Positions 39,301 to 52,239 of a stretch of DNA of 64,000 nucleotides are shown here, one piece after another. The notes beneath the pieces are model-generated. The model did not search any database. It was given only the letters and a program-made list of their open reading frames with translations, and was not told where the DNA came from. This DNA comes from Erythrophleum ivorense (lineage: Eukaryota; Streptophyta; Magnoliopsida; Fabales; Fabaceae). Both the position numbers and the translations under genes were made by a program. The DNA lies in contig JAIUCV010000103.1 in assembly GCA_026724425.1 (NCBI GenBank), forward strand, positions 1,922,001 to 1,986,000, read 5' to 3'. How positions within the stretch are numbered: the stretch's first letter is position 1; each line of letters starts with the position of its first letter.

Positions 39301-39580
39301 TTATGAGAACTCTAAAATTTACAAAGAGAAAACCAAGGTTGTACATGACAAGATCGTTGAAAGAAAAGAGTTTCATATTGGTAGAAGAGTCATCCTCTAC
39401 AATTCCCGCCTTAAGCTAAAGCCTGGTATGTTATGTTCTAGATAGATTAGTCCATTTGTGGTTACTCATATTTTTCCTTATGCTGTAGTTGAAATTATGA
39501 ATGAGTTAATCAATAAGCGCTTCACGGTGAATAGGCAAAGGTTTAAGCATTCCTATGAGGGATTTTAGGAGCATACAGTG
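36378..39580 (+). pseudogene. pol remnant (RT, RNase H, integrase) of the Athila-like element
   Basis: The longest open stretch is 36378-36908 (176 codons), covering the spacer that precedes RT in this group; it ends in a LELK...LEL-type block. RT lies at ~37,100-37,600 (VCIDYRKLNQAT, then FIDDF in the catalytic region), RNase H at ~37,830-38,250, and integrase at ~38,420-39,100 (core around VIISDQGSHF). The C-terminal part ends near 39,580. Stops and frameshifts separate the blocks. Confidence 0.8.
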
Positions 39581-40361
39581 AAGGAGTTGCTTCTCTACAA
39601 TACTTTTTACACTTGACTCACCCGGTTGTATTTCTTTCCCTCCTATTTTATTTTCTTATTCTCTCTTTGACTGGTGGATTGGATTGCTGTTACATTGAGG
39701 ACCATGTAAATATTAAGTGTTGGGGAGGAGGAATTATCTTAAATTATCCTACTTTCTTTTTGGTGTGGTTTTCCTTTTTGCTATTTTTGCTATTTTCTTT
39801 TTTGTTTCCTTGCACTTTTTATATCTTTTCGCTTTCTTTTTGCGTCAAAATTGTAAGTTGAAGCAATTTAAGTTTGGAAGTATTTCAATATAATTAGGAA
39901 TCAATCTTGTTTTCTTGAATTTAGGTAAATTGGTAATAAATTTAATTTTAATGGATTAATTTTGGTGATCTTGGACTTGTGAGGACTTAGGCCTTATATG
40001 ATTTCTTTCTCATGTGAGCATTCACCAATCATTACTTTTACCCTAGAACTTGTTTTGATTCTTTGTTGAGACCATATTTGCATGTATGAAATTTGAGTGA
40101 TGCACATTGTCTTTAACAACTTGAGAATTAAGAGTAAACACTTATCCTATATGAAGAGCTACCATTTTGATTCATTTTTGTTAAATAAAGTTGCCATGCT
40201 ACTTTTTTTTTTTTTTGGATTAACAAGAAAGATTGCCTTTAACTATTGAATTTTTGAAGAGCTTAAATTGTGTTTAGCTTTGAAGTTTTTGCATTTTTAT
40301 TTTTATTTTGGTTTTTTTGTTTTGCCCAAAAGTGCAAAAAGTTAAGTGTGGTGGGGAAATT

Positions 40362-41553
40362 TGATAATTTGACATTATTATATTTTATATCTCTCATATT
40401 TAGTACTAATAATAATTTATTGTGGCTAATTTAATGACTTTAGGTTTATTTTATATTAATTGGACTAAATTTGGATTAATGAATTTAAATTACATTATTA
40501 TCAAATTTAGGTTTAAATCGTTGTTATTGTATTTTTTTTTTTAATAGAGACCCAATTACTTGTATTTCTGTTTTGTAGATTATATGAACCAACAAAGGGA
40601 ATTGAACATTTCCATATTGGGCTTAGGAAATAGACTTATTTTATTTTAGAATTGGATTGATTTTTTGTTTTATTTTAGAATTGATATTGTATTTATTTTA
40701 AAATAGAGTTTTCTGAACCATTGGATGTACCCAACCCATTTGAGCCATTAGATTCTCTTTAGGTCATCTTTAGTCAGATGAATAACTTCTAAACGTCATT
40801 CATTGAGAAGGAGCTGTCACCAGAATAGCATTTCATTCTCTCTATTTTCGTTTTTCTTCCATGGGTTGCTAATCTCTTTCTGTAATCATTCTATAGATTG
40901 GAGTTGATATTGAACCCGAGTTCAAGGTTGTATTGAATACTGGTTTGATTTTAATTTCAGAAGAATTTCATTTTTGTTCTCTATGTTTTCATATATTTTG
41001 TATTATTCTAGTTTGATGATTCTATTTACATAATTATTGTTTTGATGGAGTTATTTGAGAACTTAGTTGATTAAATCGATAAATGTATTTTGAACCACAT
41101 TTCGGTTTTTATGTGTGTTTTTGATTTCTTGCAGAATGAATTCGTTTTGCATCGTTCGCTTAAGCGTAATTGTATTAGGATTAATGATACAAACAAACTA
41201 ACATCCTACATTGTAGTTTAACAACATTCAATCCTAACAGCCAAAAGATTAAAATCAACCCAAAAATATTGTTAGGTGACAAGGAAGAGAAAATATCAAG
41301 GGAAGGATTCTGGATTGGTTGCATTTCATTTTATTGATTTTTGTTTTGTTAATTGGTTTTCTATTATATTTAATTAGTGCAATTTTGTGTTCAAATCCCA
41401 TTTATTTTAATTTTAGTTTTGTGGTTTCTTAAAATAATTGATTTGATTAAGAGCTCATTGGGAAACCAACTAGTGAATATTATACTGTAAATCAGCAAAA
41501 AATCACTAATCATTGTCAATTCAACAACTACGAGTGAACAGTTTTCTTTACCA
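40362..41553 (+). repeat. 3' LTR of the Athila-like element
   Basis: 1,192 bp, preceded by a polypurine tract (GTGTGGTGGGGAAAT, ~40346-40360). Confidence 0.85.
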
Positions 41554-43087
41554 CTATCCTAAACACCTTACTCCATAATAGGAGCATAAGAATCATTATA
41601 AAATTCAACTAGAACAACCCTTACTAGGCGTGACAATCATGACAAAAATTTTGATAGCAAAGTAGCATTCAAAGAAAGCAAAAAGCAACCCATACTCCTA
41701 TTTTTACTTTTTTTTTGTTTATAACCTCTAAAGTCTCTTCCAATTGACCTAAGACACCTAACTAAACACGTCTTAACCCTAGGTTCAATGAAAACATAGA
41801 GTTTATCATGTCTAAGGCTTAGGGCAGCCCTTACAAACATCCATAGACAAAATTATGATAGCAAATATAATTCAAAACTAAAAAAATTATCTTTTAAAAC
41901 TCTCATATCATCCTAAGATTGCATTCCATCACTTCAAACCCTACCACACTTTGTGGGACAACTTTAAAACACCAAAATACACATGCCTAAGGTGCTAGTT
42001 CACAAAAAACAGATTGAACTAAACATTTTGACTATGCAAAACCTCCTAATACACACTAATAAAGTGTCATTTGAACAAACTAAAACTTATATACCTAAAA
42101 TGGAGGGGCCAAACATTAACATACTTGAATCAACCAAACAAACTTACTCATGCCATGGAAACTCCTAAAACCACAAGATTGACCAAAGTCACTGTGTTAC
42201 ACCCACATCAAAATTGGTTAAGGTTCCAAACTCCTCACTTTTAAGTCAAGGATACCCACAGTTAGTTTCATACCTTTATTCTCTACCAAAACCACCTAAG
42301 CAAGTCCCAAATACTAAAAAGTTCAAGGTTAAACATTTAACCACCATAGACACCCCACATACAAAATTTGGTAATCTCACACCCAAATACCAAGCAAAAG
42401 CTTAAATCCCCCACCTTGACTATTATATAAAAATATTTATAACCCAATTAAGAATCACCCATGACATAAAGTAACTAAAACATATGGTCAACTCTTACAT
42501 ATTAAAGTATGATATGTTTACCACTAAACAAGTACTTTTATATTCCATAATGTAACAAAAAATGTAATACATGGTGCAACTTGTATATACATTACTCAAC
42601 ACTAAAGAAGCATCATTTTAAGTGTTATTCATGATTGTTTACATACCTCAAAAGTATAAGGTTAACTCTATCTTAACAACCCATACATATGTACATTCAT
42701 AAAAGCTCCCAAAAAAACACAAAAGACAAACAACATAAAGTGTATGTAAAGCTCATCAAAAGCAAATATACACAAGGCGTAGAACTATATCTCAAGACCT
42801 ACTAATATATGCACTACTCAATTACCAATCTGAGGTCTTTCCCTTTACTGGAAAATCTTTCTCTTGAGGAAAAAGTAAAGTAGCATCCCCCTAAGATGTG
42901 AGATCTACATCCTAGTAGCTAACATATAATTCTAAATACATTTAAAACATTAATAAATGATCATTAAACTAGAATAGCGTGTCCCAACCATGTGATGGCA
43001 TATCATAACAAAATTATATCATGCAAAACTTAGCTCAAACAGTAACACATACTCAAATATTGAGTTTATTGGCTAATCTCCAAAGGA

Positions 43088-43230
43088 AGAGTAACTTCTG
43101 TCTCAACTCAAACTCAAACATAATATCACCATAAGAGAGCAACCTCTATCTCAACCCAAGCTCAAGCAGTCAACATCAATATAGGAGAGCAACCTTTGTC
43201 TCACCCAAACTTAATCATATAAACATGTTA
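43088..43230. repeat. Three-unit ~47-bp tandem repeat
   Basis: Units start AGAGTAACTTCTGTCTCAAC, AGAGAGCAACCTCTATCTCA and GGAGAGCAACCTTTGTCTCA. Imperfect, non-coding, within the right part of the 31897-44494 insert. Confidence 0.7.
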
Positions 43231-46200
43231 TCATTATCACAACATACATAACTATACTAGTTCAATGCAAATATAAGGAAAGACAAGTAGCTACCTAAAA
43301 AGTTACGACAAAGAAATCATCTTAATAACAAGACTTGGTGCTTCCTACAAGGAGTAAATCTAAATTCATGCACATGGAATTATTAGATGCCATTCATCTA
43401 ATTATTTATCTAACAAGGCTTGCAATTGTTGACAATGATACTTACCTAACTCGAGTTCTTTGACTAAACACTGAAAATCCTACTCCACATCTTTATGAAG
43501 CGGGTCAGCAAGTTCTTTAATTCCATTTTCACCTATGATACATAAAAGTAACCAATCATAAGACCATATTACATCATCTTTTTCTTTTTTGTTTTCCAAT
43601 GGATATAACCAAAATGCTTAATTCAAGATTCTACTCACCTTATGTAGTAATCCTTTTTCCCTACTCTTTAAAAGACTTAGTATAATTTCACTATCTCAAG
43701 CTTTTTATAACTCAAAACTATAAATTTCAACCATATATAAAGAGAAATTTTAGTTGAACTAAACCTTCCATTTTAAATCAATAATTTTGAAAGCTAAAAG
43801 AGAAATTCTCTTACACAATTCCAAGCTTCAATTCTTCAAATAACACATCCAAGTCTCAAAGCTATCTAACAAAATGCTTCCCTCCTCCTCTCTTCACTAT
43901 CTTGGCCAAAAAACCTAAATAATAACAAGTGAGGAACTCAGTTACTAAAGAATAACATACAAGAAGTCTAAGCGAAATAGAGAATTTACCTTATGGCATT
44001 CCCTTTCCAAGATACTCCTAATTCCATGCCAAAAGCCATCATTCCTACCACCTTCAATCTTACAAATCATCACCAAATACAAAACTCTAATTATCAAGAC
44101 ATAGAAAGAGATGGGAGGAATAAGTTTAGTAAAGAGAATCTTGGCTAAAAACCATAAAACCCTTACCATGCACAAGCTTCCTAATTCTATGCACCAAAGA
44201 GCTTTGTCCTTCTCATCTTAAAGTCCTATTTTGTGAATGCAAACTAAAAAGGATGGGAAATGTGGCTAAATTAAGAGGAATGGGACATTAATTGGTTAGT
44301 AAAGGAGGCAAAATGAGTATTTTAGAATAATACTCAAAAATTATATCTTAATTTACTCTACTTCCCACAAACTCTTAAATCTTAAAGTTAAAATCATACT
44401 TCATCTCATTTTTAATTTAATTTCTCAACCTTGATCTTTAATTAAATTGACCACCTCAAGTTTTTACTTATTTCTCATTAGTTGGGATATTATATAAGAA
44501 ATTTTATAACAAATTTTGTAATCAAGAAAAACCTTTATTAGAAAACTTAAAAAGAATAAACTATTTGAGAGGAAAAATGAAGACATTGAAATAATAAAAA
44601 AGATAAAAGGTGAAATTAATAATTTACCAACAATTTATTTTCCTACAATAAGAGATAAATTAATCTTAAAAATTGATATCTGTAACGAATATTAAAATGT
44701 AGTATTAAAAGCTAAAGTTAAAAATGAAGAATTAATATGTGGTTATAATTTAGGAAAATTTAAATAAGATAAAATGAATTATATAATCTATAAAAAGGTA
44801 GTATTAGCCATAAAAAATGAAATAAAATATTTTCATATTTCTTTAGCATCAAAAGAATTCATTATTTAAACTGATAATCAATTAGTGAGTAATCTTTTTA
44901 AAAATAAAAGAAATGAGAAAATTTCAAGAAGGATTAGATGGTATAATTTTATTTGTCAATATATATTCAATATTAAATATATTAAAGAAATAGATAATTT
45001 TCTTACAGATTATCTCAGCAAATATCCAAACTATGGATAAAGGGAAAAATCCTCAAATAAAGGAATGAATTTCAATTAAGAAAAATTCTAAAAAAAGGAG
45101 AATCATCATAGCTTTCTCAAAAAAGTTTTCAAATGCTGAGTATAAATCTTACACTAGTACCACAATAATTTTGCGCTTCATTAGTCTACTCATATTTACT
45201 AGGTTTTATATAAGAACTTTAAAATTCATTTACTCAAACTTGAGAATCTCAAATTTCTCAAAGTTTTAAAGAAACACTGCAATAAACAGAAAAACTAAAA
45301 CTACCTTCTCAAATTTGTTATGATAAACAAATCATAAATTTTTATAATTTTAGATTACTATATCAATTTATGTACATATTAATAGAATATCAAAATCCCA
45401 TATTGAAAGAAAGAAAGTTCAGTTCAAGAAAAATCTTACAAATCTTAATTAAATTCTTTTGAAAAACATCAAAAAGAAAAATAGTTGAAAATTTTGATAT
45501 TGAAAAATGATTGTGATTACTCAAATTTTAATCATATTGAATCTACCATGAATTTAATTAATTTATTAAGAGAGCAAAAAAACCTTTTTATTTGAAAAAA
45601 TTAAAAAGAATTATCTTTTTTAAAAAGCAAAAAAGTTTTTGCCTTCTAAGGTATATACTCTAATCATAAGACATATTGAATTTGGTCAATTTGAAAGATT
45701 AAGTAAAAAATTTAAATAGAATATTTTACAAATTATGATTTGCTAAAATTATATATTTTTATAAACCACAATAACTGGAACATCTCAAATATCAAATGGG
45801 AAATAGTTGGCAAAATTATGTTTCAAAATCAAGCTTAGAAACAACTCAAATTTTTTTTATATTTTATTAAAATAATGATTTATTCTATTATAAAAAAATC
45901 GATTCATGAAATATTATACTTTTTATATTACTAGTAATATTAGTCAAATGGTTAGAGAAAAATTCTATCAACCCAATCAAATTTAGGAATTAGATGAAAC
46001 AAAAAAATTGGATTTTCAATATCACAAACAACATTAAGATGTTATATTTGCTTTAAATATATTTACTTTTGATGAATTTGCAAGCCAAAATCATTTATGG
46101 CAAAGCAGGGAAGCCAAGTTAATATATTTGAAGCACAACTTTTAGATTGACAAATGGGAAAAGAATATTTTTTATATATCTCCCATGTGATTACCAAACC

Positions 46201-46815
46201 ACACTAGAACAACAAAATGAGGTTAATACGTTTATTCATAGTTTAATACATCTCCAAATTCTAGAATTACAAGCAAAAAAAAAAAATTATTGAAGAAAAA
46301 AGCATTAATATAAGTGAAGAACTTACAATTGTTATGGTAGAAGACCATCAACTTGATAGCTCAGCAACCCTAAATTCTTTAACATGAAAAAAATCTTGAA
46401 AATATGATAGAAAATTGACATTTGTACAAAAGAGCACTGTCAAAATTTTGTAACAAAAGATAAGATTTGTATATATCAGATAATTATCACAAGAAAACAT
46501 ATAGGTGGCATAAAACAATGCATCATGTGTTTTTCATCTTTGTAAAGCATGCAAAGATGGATAAAAAGCAATGCAGGATATAGATAAAGTCTAATACATG
46601 TAATTAATTTTAATTTTTCAAAAGATAAATAAGTTGAAAATAGTCAAAAGTTTTTATAACAAATATAGCCTTTTGTAGAAAGTTGTGTAGATAGGATTTT
46701 TATTACATTTGTTCTTTTGTGAATAGTGTGAATAATGCATAATAGTGAACAGTGCATAAATAGTATCACATAATGCAAAATAGTGCCAATTTTGTCTTTT
46801 TGGCTATAGAATTTC

Positions 46816-46976
46816 TATAAATACTTATATTTCATTCTTAAATTATATCCAAAAAAATTAAATAAAATTTTTGAAAAAAAAAATTCCATTACTTCTTAAG
46901 ATCTTCAAGCTTCCAACTCTACCATATATATGAAATATTCCGCTATTGCACAACTCAAATAATATTGGTATCAAAG
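46816..46976 (+). promoter_or_regulatory. Pararetroviral promoter and tRNA-Met primer site (B/C junction)
   Basis: TATAAATA (46816-46823) lies ~150 bp before TGGTATCAAAG (46966-46976), which resembles the initiator-tRNA-Met primer site TGGTATCAGAGC. The same arrangement occurs inverted near 21,430 and 21,276-21,266. This junction marks the end of one genome unit and the start of the next. Confidence 0.6.
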
Positions 46977-49900
46977 TAGTGTAGCAAAGTAATATTTTCA
47001 GTTTTATTTGTAATGAGTTTGTAAGTTTTCTTTCAACTTTCTATTCTTGTTCACTATTTAAGTTATCTATTCTTTATTTTTAATAACTCAGAATTCCATA
47101 TGTAAAGGAAAGATCACAATAATAATAATAATAATAATAATAAAAGGTTTGTCAATGTTATATTTGTAATAAGGAAAATCATATAGTTCTATAGTGTCCT
47201 AGAAAAGGAAATGGTGCCATAAAATGATTCAAACCAAATAGATAAATTAAAACATCTTTAAAAAGAAAATATATACGAGATTTCAAAACTAAAATTTTGA
47301 GGTGTTAGGCATTTTAAACAATTTAGTGGAAAAAAATTACAAAGATGGAACCAAAAAAATTTCAATCTTTGACAAAAATAAAATAAAAGTGCTTAGAAAA
47401 AAATATCCTCAACTTGAATATTCACATGTAAAGGTTATTCAAGTTGAAGTAACAGCTTTATTTTGTCAAAAAGTAAATACTTCTATTTTAACAATTATGA
47501 CAAACAAAAGATAGATAAGTAATCCAATTTAATCTATTAAAGATGGAATCTAATCCAACCTTATAACTAGAATAGTTTGGTTTAAAGCAAAGGCAAATTA
47601 TTTCATTTCGATTATAGATCCCAATATACAAAAGACTATAATAATGAGAATTCAAACAAAAAATATTACTAAAAAAGAAAATAGTGATAATCTGACTATA
47701 TAGTAGAAAGCAATTTATGAATTAACTAATATAACCAAAACACTTATTAAAACGATAGATAATAAGAAAATTGAATTCTTCAAACCATGAGAATTTGACA
47801 CTAATATTCAACCAAAGTTAATGAATATTAGAGACTTATAGATACAATCAAAATGGCTATTAGAAAATGTTACTAGTGAATAGGAACAAAAACCAATAGA
47901 AATGATCACTTAGTATCAAATTTATATTTAATAGATAAAATAATTATGGTAGGAAACTCTTTACTTAGACTTACATCAATTAATACTTCTAATCAAGAAC
48001 AAAGTAATAATGAATTTGAAAACTCTCAAATACCTATCTTTCCTAGTAGAAACTTTACTCGTAGAAACTTTTCTAGTCAAAATTCCACAAGAAGAGAATA
48101 TATTAACAATATCAAAATTGAAATTGAGAAGTGAAGAAATACTTTTTTTTCATAATCAAAATAAAAATATTATACTTACATCTCAAGATAATTTAAATTT
48201 AAAGGATATAAACAATATCAATTAGATGTGTTAATTGATATAAGTGATATAGCAAATATCTGTAAAGGTAATGCTTTGAAAAATAGAAAAAGTTAAAAAT
48301 ACCCATTGTTGCAGGTGTAATAGGTGGTAAAGAAACTCTTATAAAGCATAAAGATAATAATATTGTAATTTAGTTAGGAAATAACAAATTTTTTACACAA
48401 AAAATATTATATTTTTCTTTTATAGATGGAGATTTTCTTTCAAGGACAAACATCCTAAAAAAATGTTATCTTAGAAATAAATCATAATCATGTAAGTCTT
48501 ACAAATAGATGATTGAAAATCCCAATACCTCTATTCAAAAACCATAAACATAAATGTAATAAAGTTACGTGAATCTTTAAATTTTTTAAACAAATTTCTG
48601 TGCAATCTTTAACGATGTGAAGTATATTTAGATAATATTTTAATTTTCTCTAATGCAAAAGAAGATCATAAAAAAAAATCTAAAATGGTATGTGTTAAAT
48701 TAAAACAAGTATCATACTCAATTCAGAAAAAGATTAAAATAAAACACAATAAGATTGAATATTTAGGATAAGACTAACAAAGTCTAGTATAAATTTATAC
48801 GATCATATTATCTTAAAAAGAAAACAATTTTCTTGATGAATTGATAAATAAGAAATAATTATAATATTTTTTTTTTTGGTATACTTAACCATGGAAGAAA
48901 TTTCATAAAAAAATTCTAGTAAAGAAAAACCATTATTAAAAAATTTAAAAAAAGAACTGTTTGAGTAAAAAAAATGAAGACAATGAAAAAATAAAAAAAA
49001 AAATAAAAAGTGAAAATAATAATTTACCAACAATTTATTTTCCTAAAACAGGAGATAAATTAATTTTGGAAATTGATACCAATAACGAATATATTAAAAG
49101 ATAAAGTTAAAAAAATTAATATTCAACTATTGTTCAAGAAAATTCAAACAAAATGAAATGAATTATCTAATTTATAAAAAAAATTATTAACTATAAAAAA
49201 TAAAATAAAATATTTTAATATTTATTTAGTGTCAAAAGAATTTATTATTCGCACTAATAATCAATTAGTTAGAGATTTTTTAAAAAGTTAAAGAAATGAA
49301 GAAAATCAAAGAGAGATTAAATGATATAATTTTACTTGCTAATATATATTCAATATTGAATATATTAAAGGAACTAATAATTTTTTTGTAAATTATCTCA
49401 ACAGATATACAAACCATGGATAAAGGGGACAATCCTCAAAATAGATCTCAATTAAGAAAATTGCTAAAAAGGGAAAATCATCATATCCTTCTAAGAAAAA
49501 CTTTCAAATACCAAATGTAAATCCTACACAGTTATCACAGCATTTTTTTCGCTCTAATGGCCTACTTATATTTACCAAATTCTATCCAAAAACTTTGGAA
49601 TTCATATACACAGACTTAAGAATTTCAAAAATTCTTTACTTTCAAAATTCTCAAAGTTTTAAAAAAGCATTGCAATGAACAAAAAAATTGAAATTACCTT
49701 CTCAAATTCCTAATAATGAACAAATCGCTAATTTTATAATCTCCAATTATCTTATCAACTTTATGAACATATTAACAAAATATGAAAAACATATATTGAA
49801 GAAAAGAAAACTCAGTTCTAGAAAAAATTAACAAATCTTACATTAAAGTTTTTTTAAATAAAATGTCAAAAAGAAAAATAATTGAAAAAATTGATTTTAA

Positions 49901-50270
49901 AAAATGATTACGATTACGCAAATTTTAATCATAATTAATTCACTATAGATTTAATCAGTTTATTAAAAGAGCAGAAAATTCTTATTTTTGAAAAAATTAA
50001 AAAGATTTTTTTTCTGAAATAAAAAAAATTACCTTCTAAAATATATACTCTATTTATGAGACATATTGAGTTTGATAAATTTGAAAAATTAAGTAAAGGA
50101 TTCTAACAAAATACTTCACAAATCATTCTTACAAATTATTGTTTACTAAAATTACATATTTTTATAAACCACAATAGTTAAAACATCCCAAATATGAAAT
50201 GAGGTATACCTGACAAAATTACGTAATGAAACTAGATCATGACATTCAGATTAAACATTTTTTTAAAAAG
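46966..50270 (+). mobile_element. Endogenous pararetrovirus copy C, decayed and internally deleted
   Basis: Continues head-to-tail from copy B. The leader is followed by an (AAT)n run (~47,118-47,143) and an abbreviated zinc-knuckle segment (~47,147-47,210). Then come movement-protein-like (~47,250-47,790), protease (~48,200-48,500) and RT/RNase H remnants (~48,550-49,430), and about 850 bp of the following intergenic region. Most of the coat-protein region and the end of the intergenic region are absent. Stops and indels throughout; the longest open stretch is ~75 codons. Text parallels copy B closely and can be aligned by eye. Confidence 0.7.
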
Positions 50271-51708
50271 CTTATACTTGCATCTACACATTCTAAATTG
50301 CCGTTCTGTATTCATAAAATCTATTGACTAGTGGATCTACACATTCATAAGTTGTCGTTCAGTGTGTGCACGTGTGCGCACTGTTCAATGCATCCGTGTT
50401 AGTAAAATCTTTTGATTAATTAAAAGAAAACATGTATTAATTAAGAGCCTTGAATCAAATAATACATCCCCTACTGATACTAGAGAGTATAATGGATCGC
50501 ATATTCGCTTGCCTAGAACGACTTCTCTCATAAAGACAGTAAAACTCCGTAAGGGATGCCCAATATCAGCGTCCAGTGCCTGCCGGGGAAAATATTCCAT
50601 ATTATATTACAATGACACAATTATTCCCTCAAGGAATTGGTTTCCATCTCCACCATGAAAATTCAAAGGTAAGGGTTCCTTCGATGAATTGGTTTCCATC
50701 CACCATGAAAATAAGCAGGATTTGGGCCAGGGCCAGTACATATACCTCAACGTATGAAAGGGCAAATGCAGATCTTAAGAAGTCAAAACAGATGAATTGA
50801 GATTCTCAACTCAGGAAAGGTGTCAACCTTGATTATTTCTTAGTGCATGCTTACGTTACAAATAGGCTTGGAAGGAGATCTTTGGAGTGATCACATTTTG
50901 ACCATACATCTGACTCTCCACACAGATACAACCTCGTGGATTATACCTAACGCAATTCTTTACTAGGTTACAGTCAGCATATATATATATATATATATGA
51001 GGTTAAGACTTCAACTACACATATTAAACACTGTTCTGTTTGTCCTTCTAAAATGATTTCAGTATCAATTAATCCCCGTAAAAGGTTTTTCTGGTATCAT
51101 TTTTCTATTTAGAAGTTTGATTTCTTTATAATCCATAAAATACTTGCTCCTCGAATATTGTATAGTCTCATTTTTCCACTTTTTGCAATAATAAAATTAG
51201 AGGAAAATCAAACTTTCGAGTACATATAAAAAATCTGACAACCAATTAGTACTAATTTTGAACGACAGACGAGATTTTGCTCTACAAATTATTATCCTTC
51301 TTTTCTGGCTGCTAAAGAGAGCCAAATGTCGAACCAAACTAGGTAGCTTACCTACTCGATATTCATTAGAATACAAATAATGGCTGATTATGTGTAGACA
51401 AGAGAGGCATTACACTAATACTATCTTGTGCAAGCATTAAAATAAAAGATAAGGATATATCTAAAAAACAAAAAGGAGACGCTTACAATAATAGCAGAAA
51501 CATCTGAGTACTACATCAAAATTCATTGAAATTTTTTGTCAATTTCATAGGCAATTGATTAAAGAAAAAAATTTACTCTTAACAAGAAAAGAAGTAGGAT
51601 GAATCTAAGCATTGGAAATTAGAACATCATTACGAATTAAAGTGATTTACTTGTCAATAAAGCAGTAGTTTATTATAAGAATTTGCAATTTCCCATCAAA
51701 AAATATAG
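50271..51708. other. Spacer with short direct repeats, no gene recognised
   Basis: ATCTACACATTC followed by a related ~20 bp occurs at ~50,281 and ~50,335. AATTGGTTTCCATC...CCACCATGAAAAT occurs at ~50,636 and ~50,681. A TA repeat lies at ~50,980-50,998. Open frames up to 74 codons occur but match nothing I know. Confidence 0.4.
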
Positions 51709-52239
51709 TAGCACCACCGAAAAAACCGGCATTTAGTGACGGTTCCAATATCCGTCACAAGCTACTTAGCAGCAACTTCAGTATCCACTAGAATAGCCAC
51801 TACTAATGAATATTTAGCGAAACTGCAACCGCCATGAATTTCAGATTTGGTGGCAATCTACAACCGCCGCATAGGGTAAAAAGAAAATTTTCAAACTTCA
51901 ATTTTAAACTAATTAATAACACTTCAGATAATAATTACCATAAATCCACAGCCCCCAAAATATAATCCTATGTTCAGAAAGTCCCGGACGCATAAAACGG
52001 GGGAAATTTTTTATCAAACAAAAACAGTAAGCTCCTAGTGGATAGCAACTGTGAGAACAAATTAGTGCTCCTATTGAATTAATAGCATGACTAGACCATG
52101 GAAGATCCTAGCCCCACCCTGTTTTTGGTTACAAAGTACCCGTTTCAGTTCATAATTAATACTGCGTCATAAATGTTCAAAAGTAACTGGTTTATCCTTC
52201 AAAACAGTTTATCTTCGCATGGAACAACTCATTGAACCA

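Larger units (their letters stand above)
32806..41553 (+). mobile_element. Athila-like Ty3/gypsy LTR retrotransposon, degenerate
   Basis: Two LTRs (32806-34006 and 40362-41553) start TGATAATTTGACATTATT and end TTTCTTTACCA. Flanks CTATT/CTATC give a near-perfect 5-bp duplication. After the left LTR, TAGTGCTGTTGCCGAGGA resembles the Athila primer site TGGCGCCGTTGCCGGGGA with four transitions only. GTGTGGTGGGGAAAT before the right LTR is the polypurine tract. The LTRs differ at roughly one base in ten over their first 80 bp, so the insertion is old. Coding regions are broken by many stops. Confidence 0.85.
31897..44494. mobile_element. LTR-like insertion in copy B, itself carrying an Athila-like element
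   Basis: Left end TGTCAAAACC, right end GGGATATTATA. Flanking pentamers are AAAGA (31892-31896) and TAAGA (44495-44499), a 4/5 match. The two pararetroviral flanks line up with the uninterrupted text near 48,890, confirming an insertion. Without the nested 8.7-kb element the host insert is ~3.8 kb and shows no coding domain. Its right part holds a ~47-bp tandem repeat (43,088-43,230). Probably an old solo LTR or LARD-like element; the right end is TA rather than CA, perhaps by a C-to-T change. Confidence 0.5.
29595..46965 (+). mobile_element. Endogenous pararetrovirus copy B, decayed, split by nested insertions
   Basis: Begins with a tRNA-Met-type primer site (TGGTATTAGAGCA, 29623) and leader, then a movement-protein-like region (~30,230-30,760), a short region to ~31,120, protease (~31,150-31,520) and the start of reverse transcriptase (~31,560-31,896). 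It is interrupted at 31,897 and resumes at 44,495 with the end of RT and RNase H (to ~45,040). A ~1.9-kb intergenic region follows, with a promoter-like segment (46,650-46,965) running directly into copy C. Most of the coat-protein region is missing. Multiple stops and frameshifts make it a non-coding relic. It lies head-to-head with copy A. Confidence 0.75.

Noticed and set aside
50577..50800. 74-codon plus-strand frame as a small gene
   Set aside because: Contains a short internal duplication, has no recognisable similarity and lies in TE-rich spacer.
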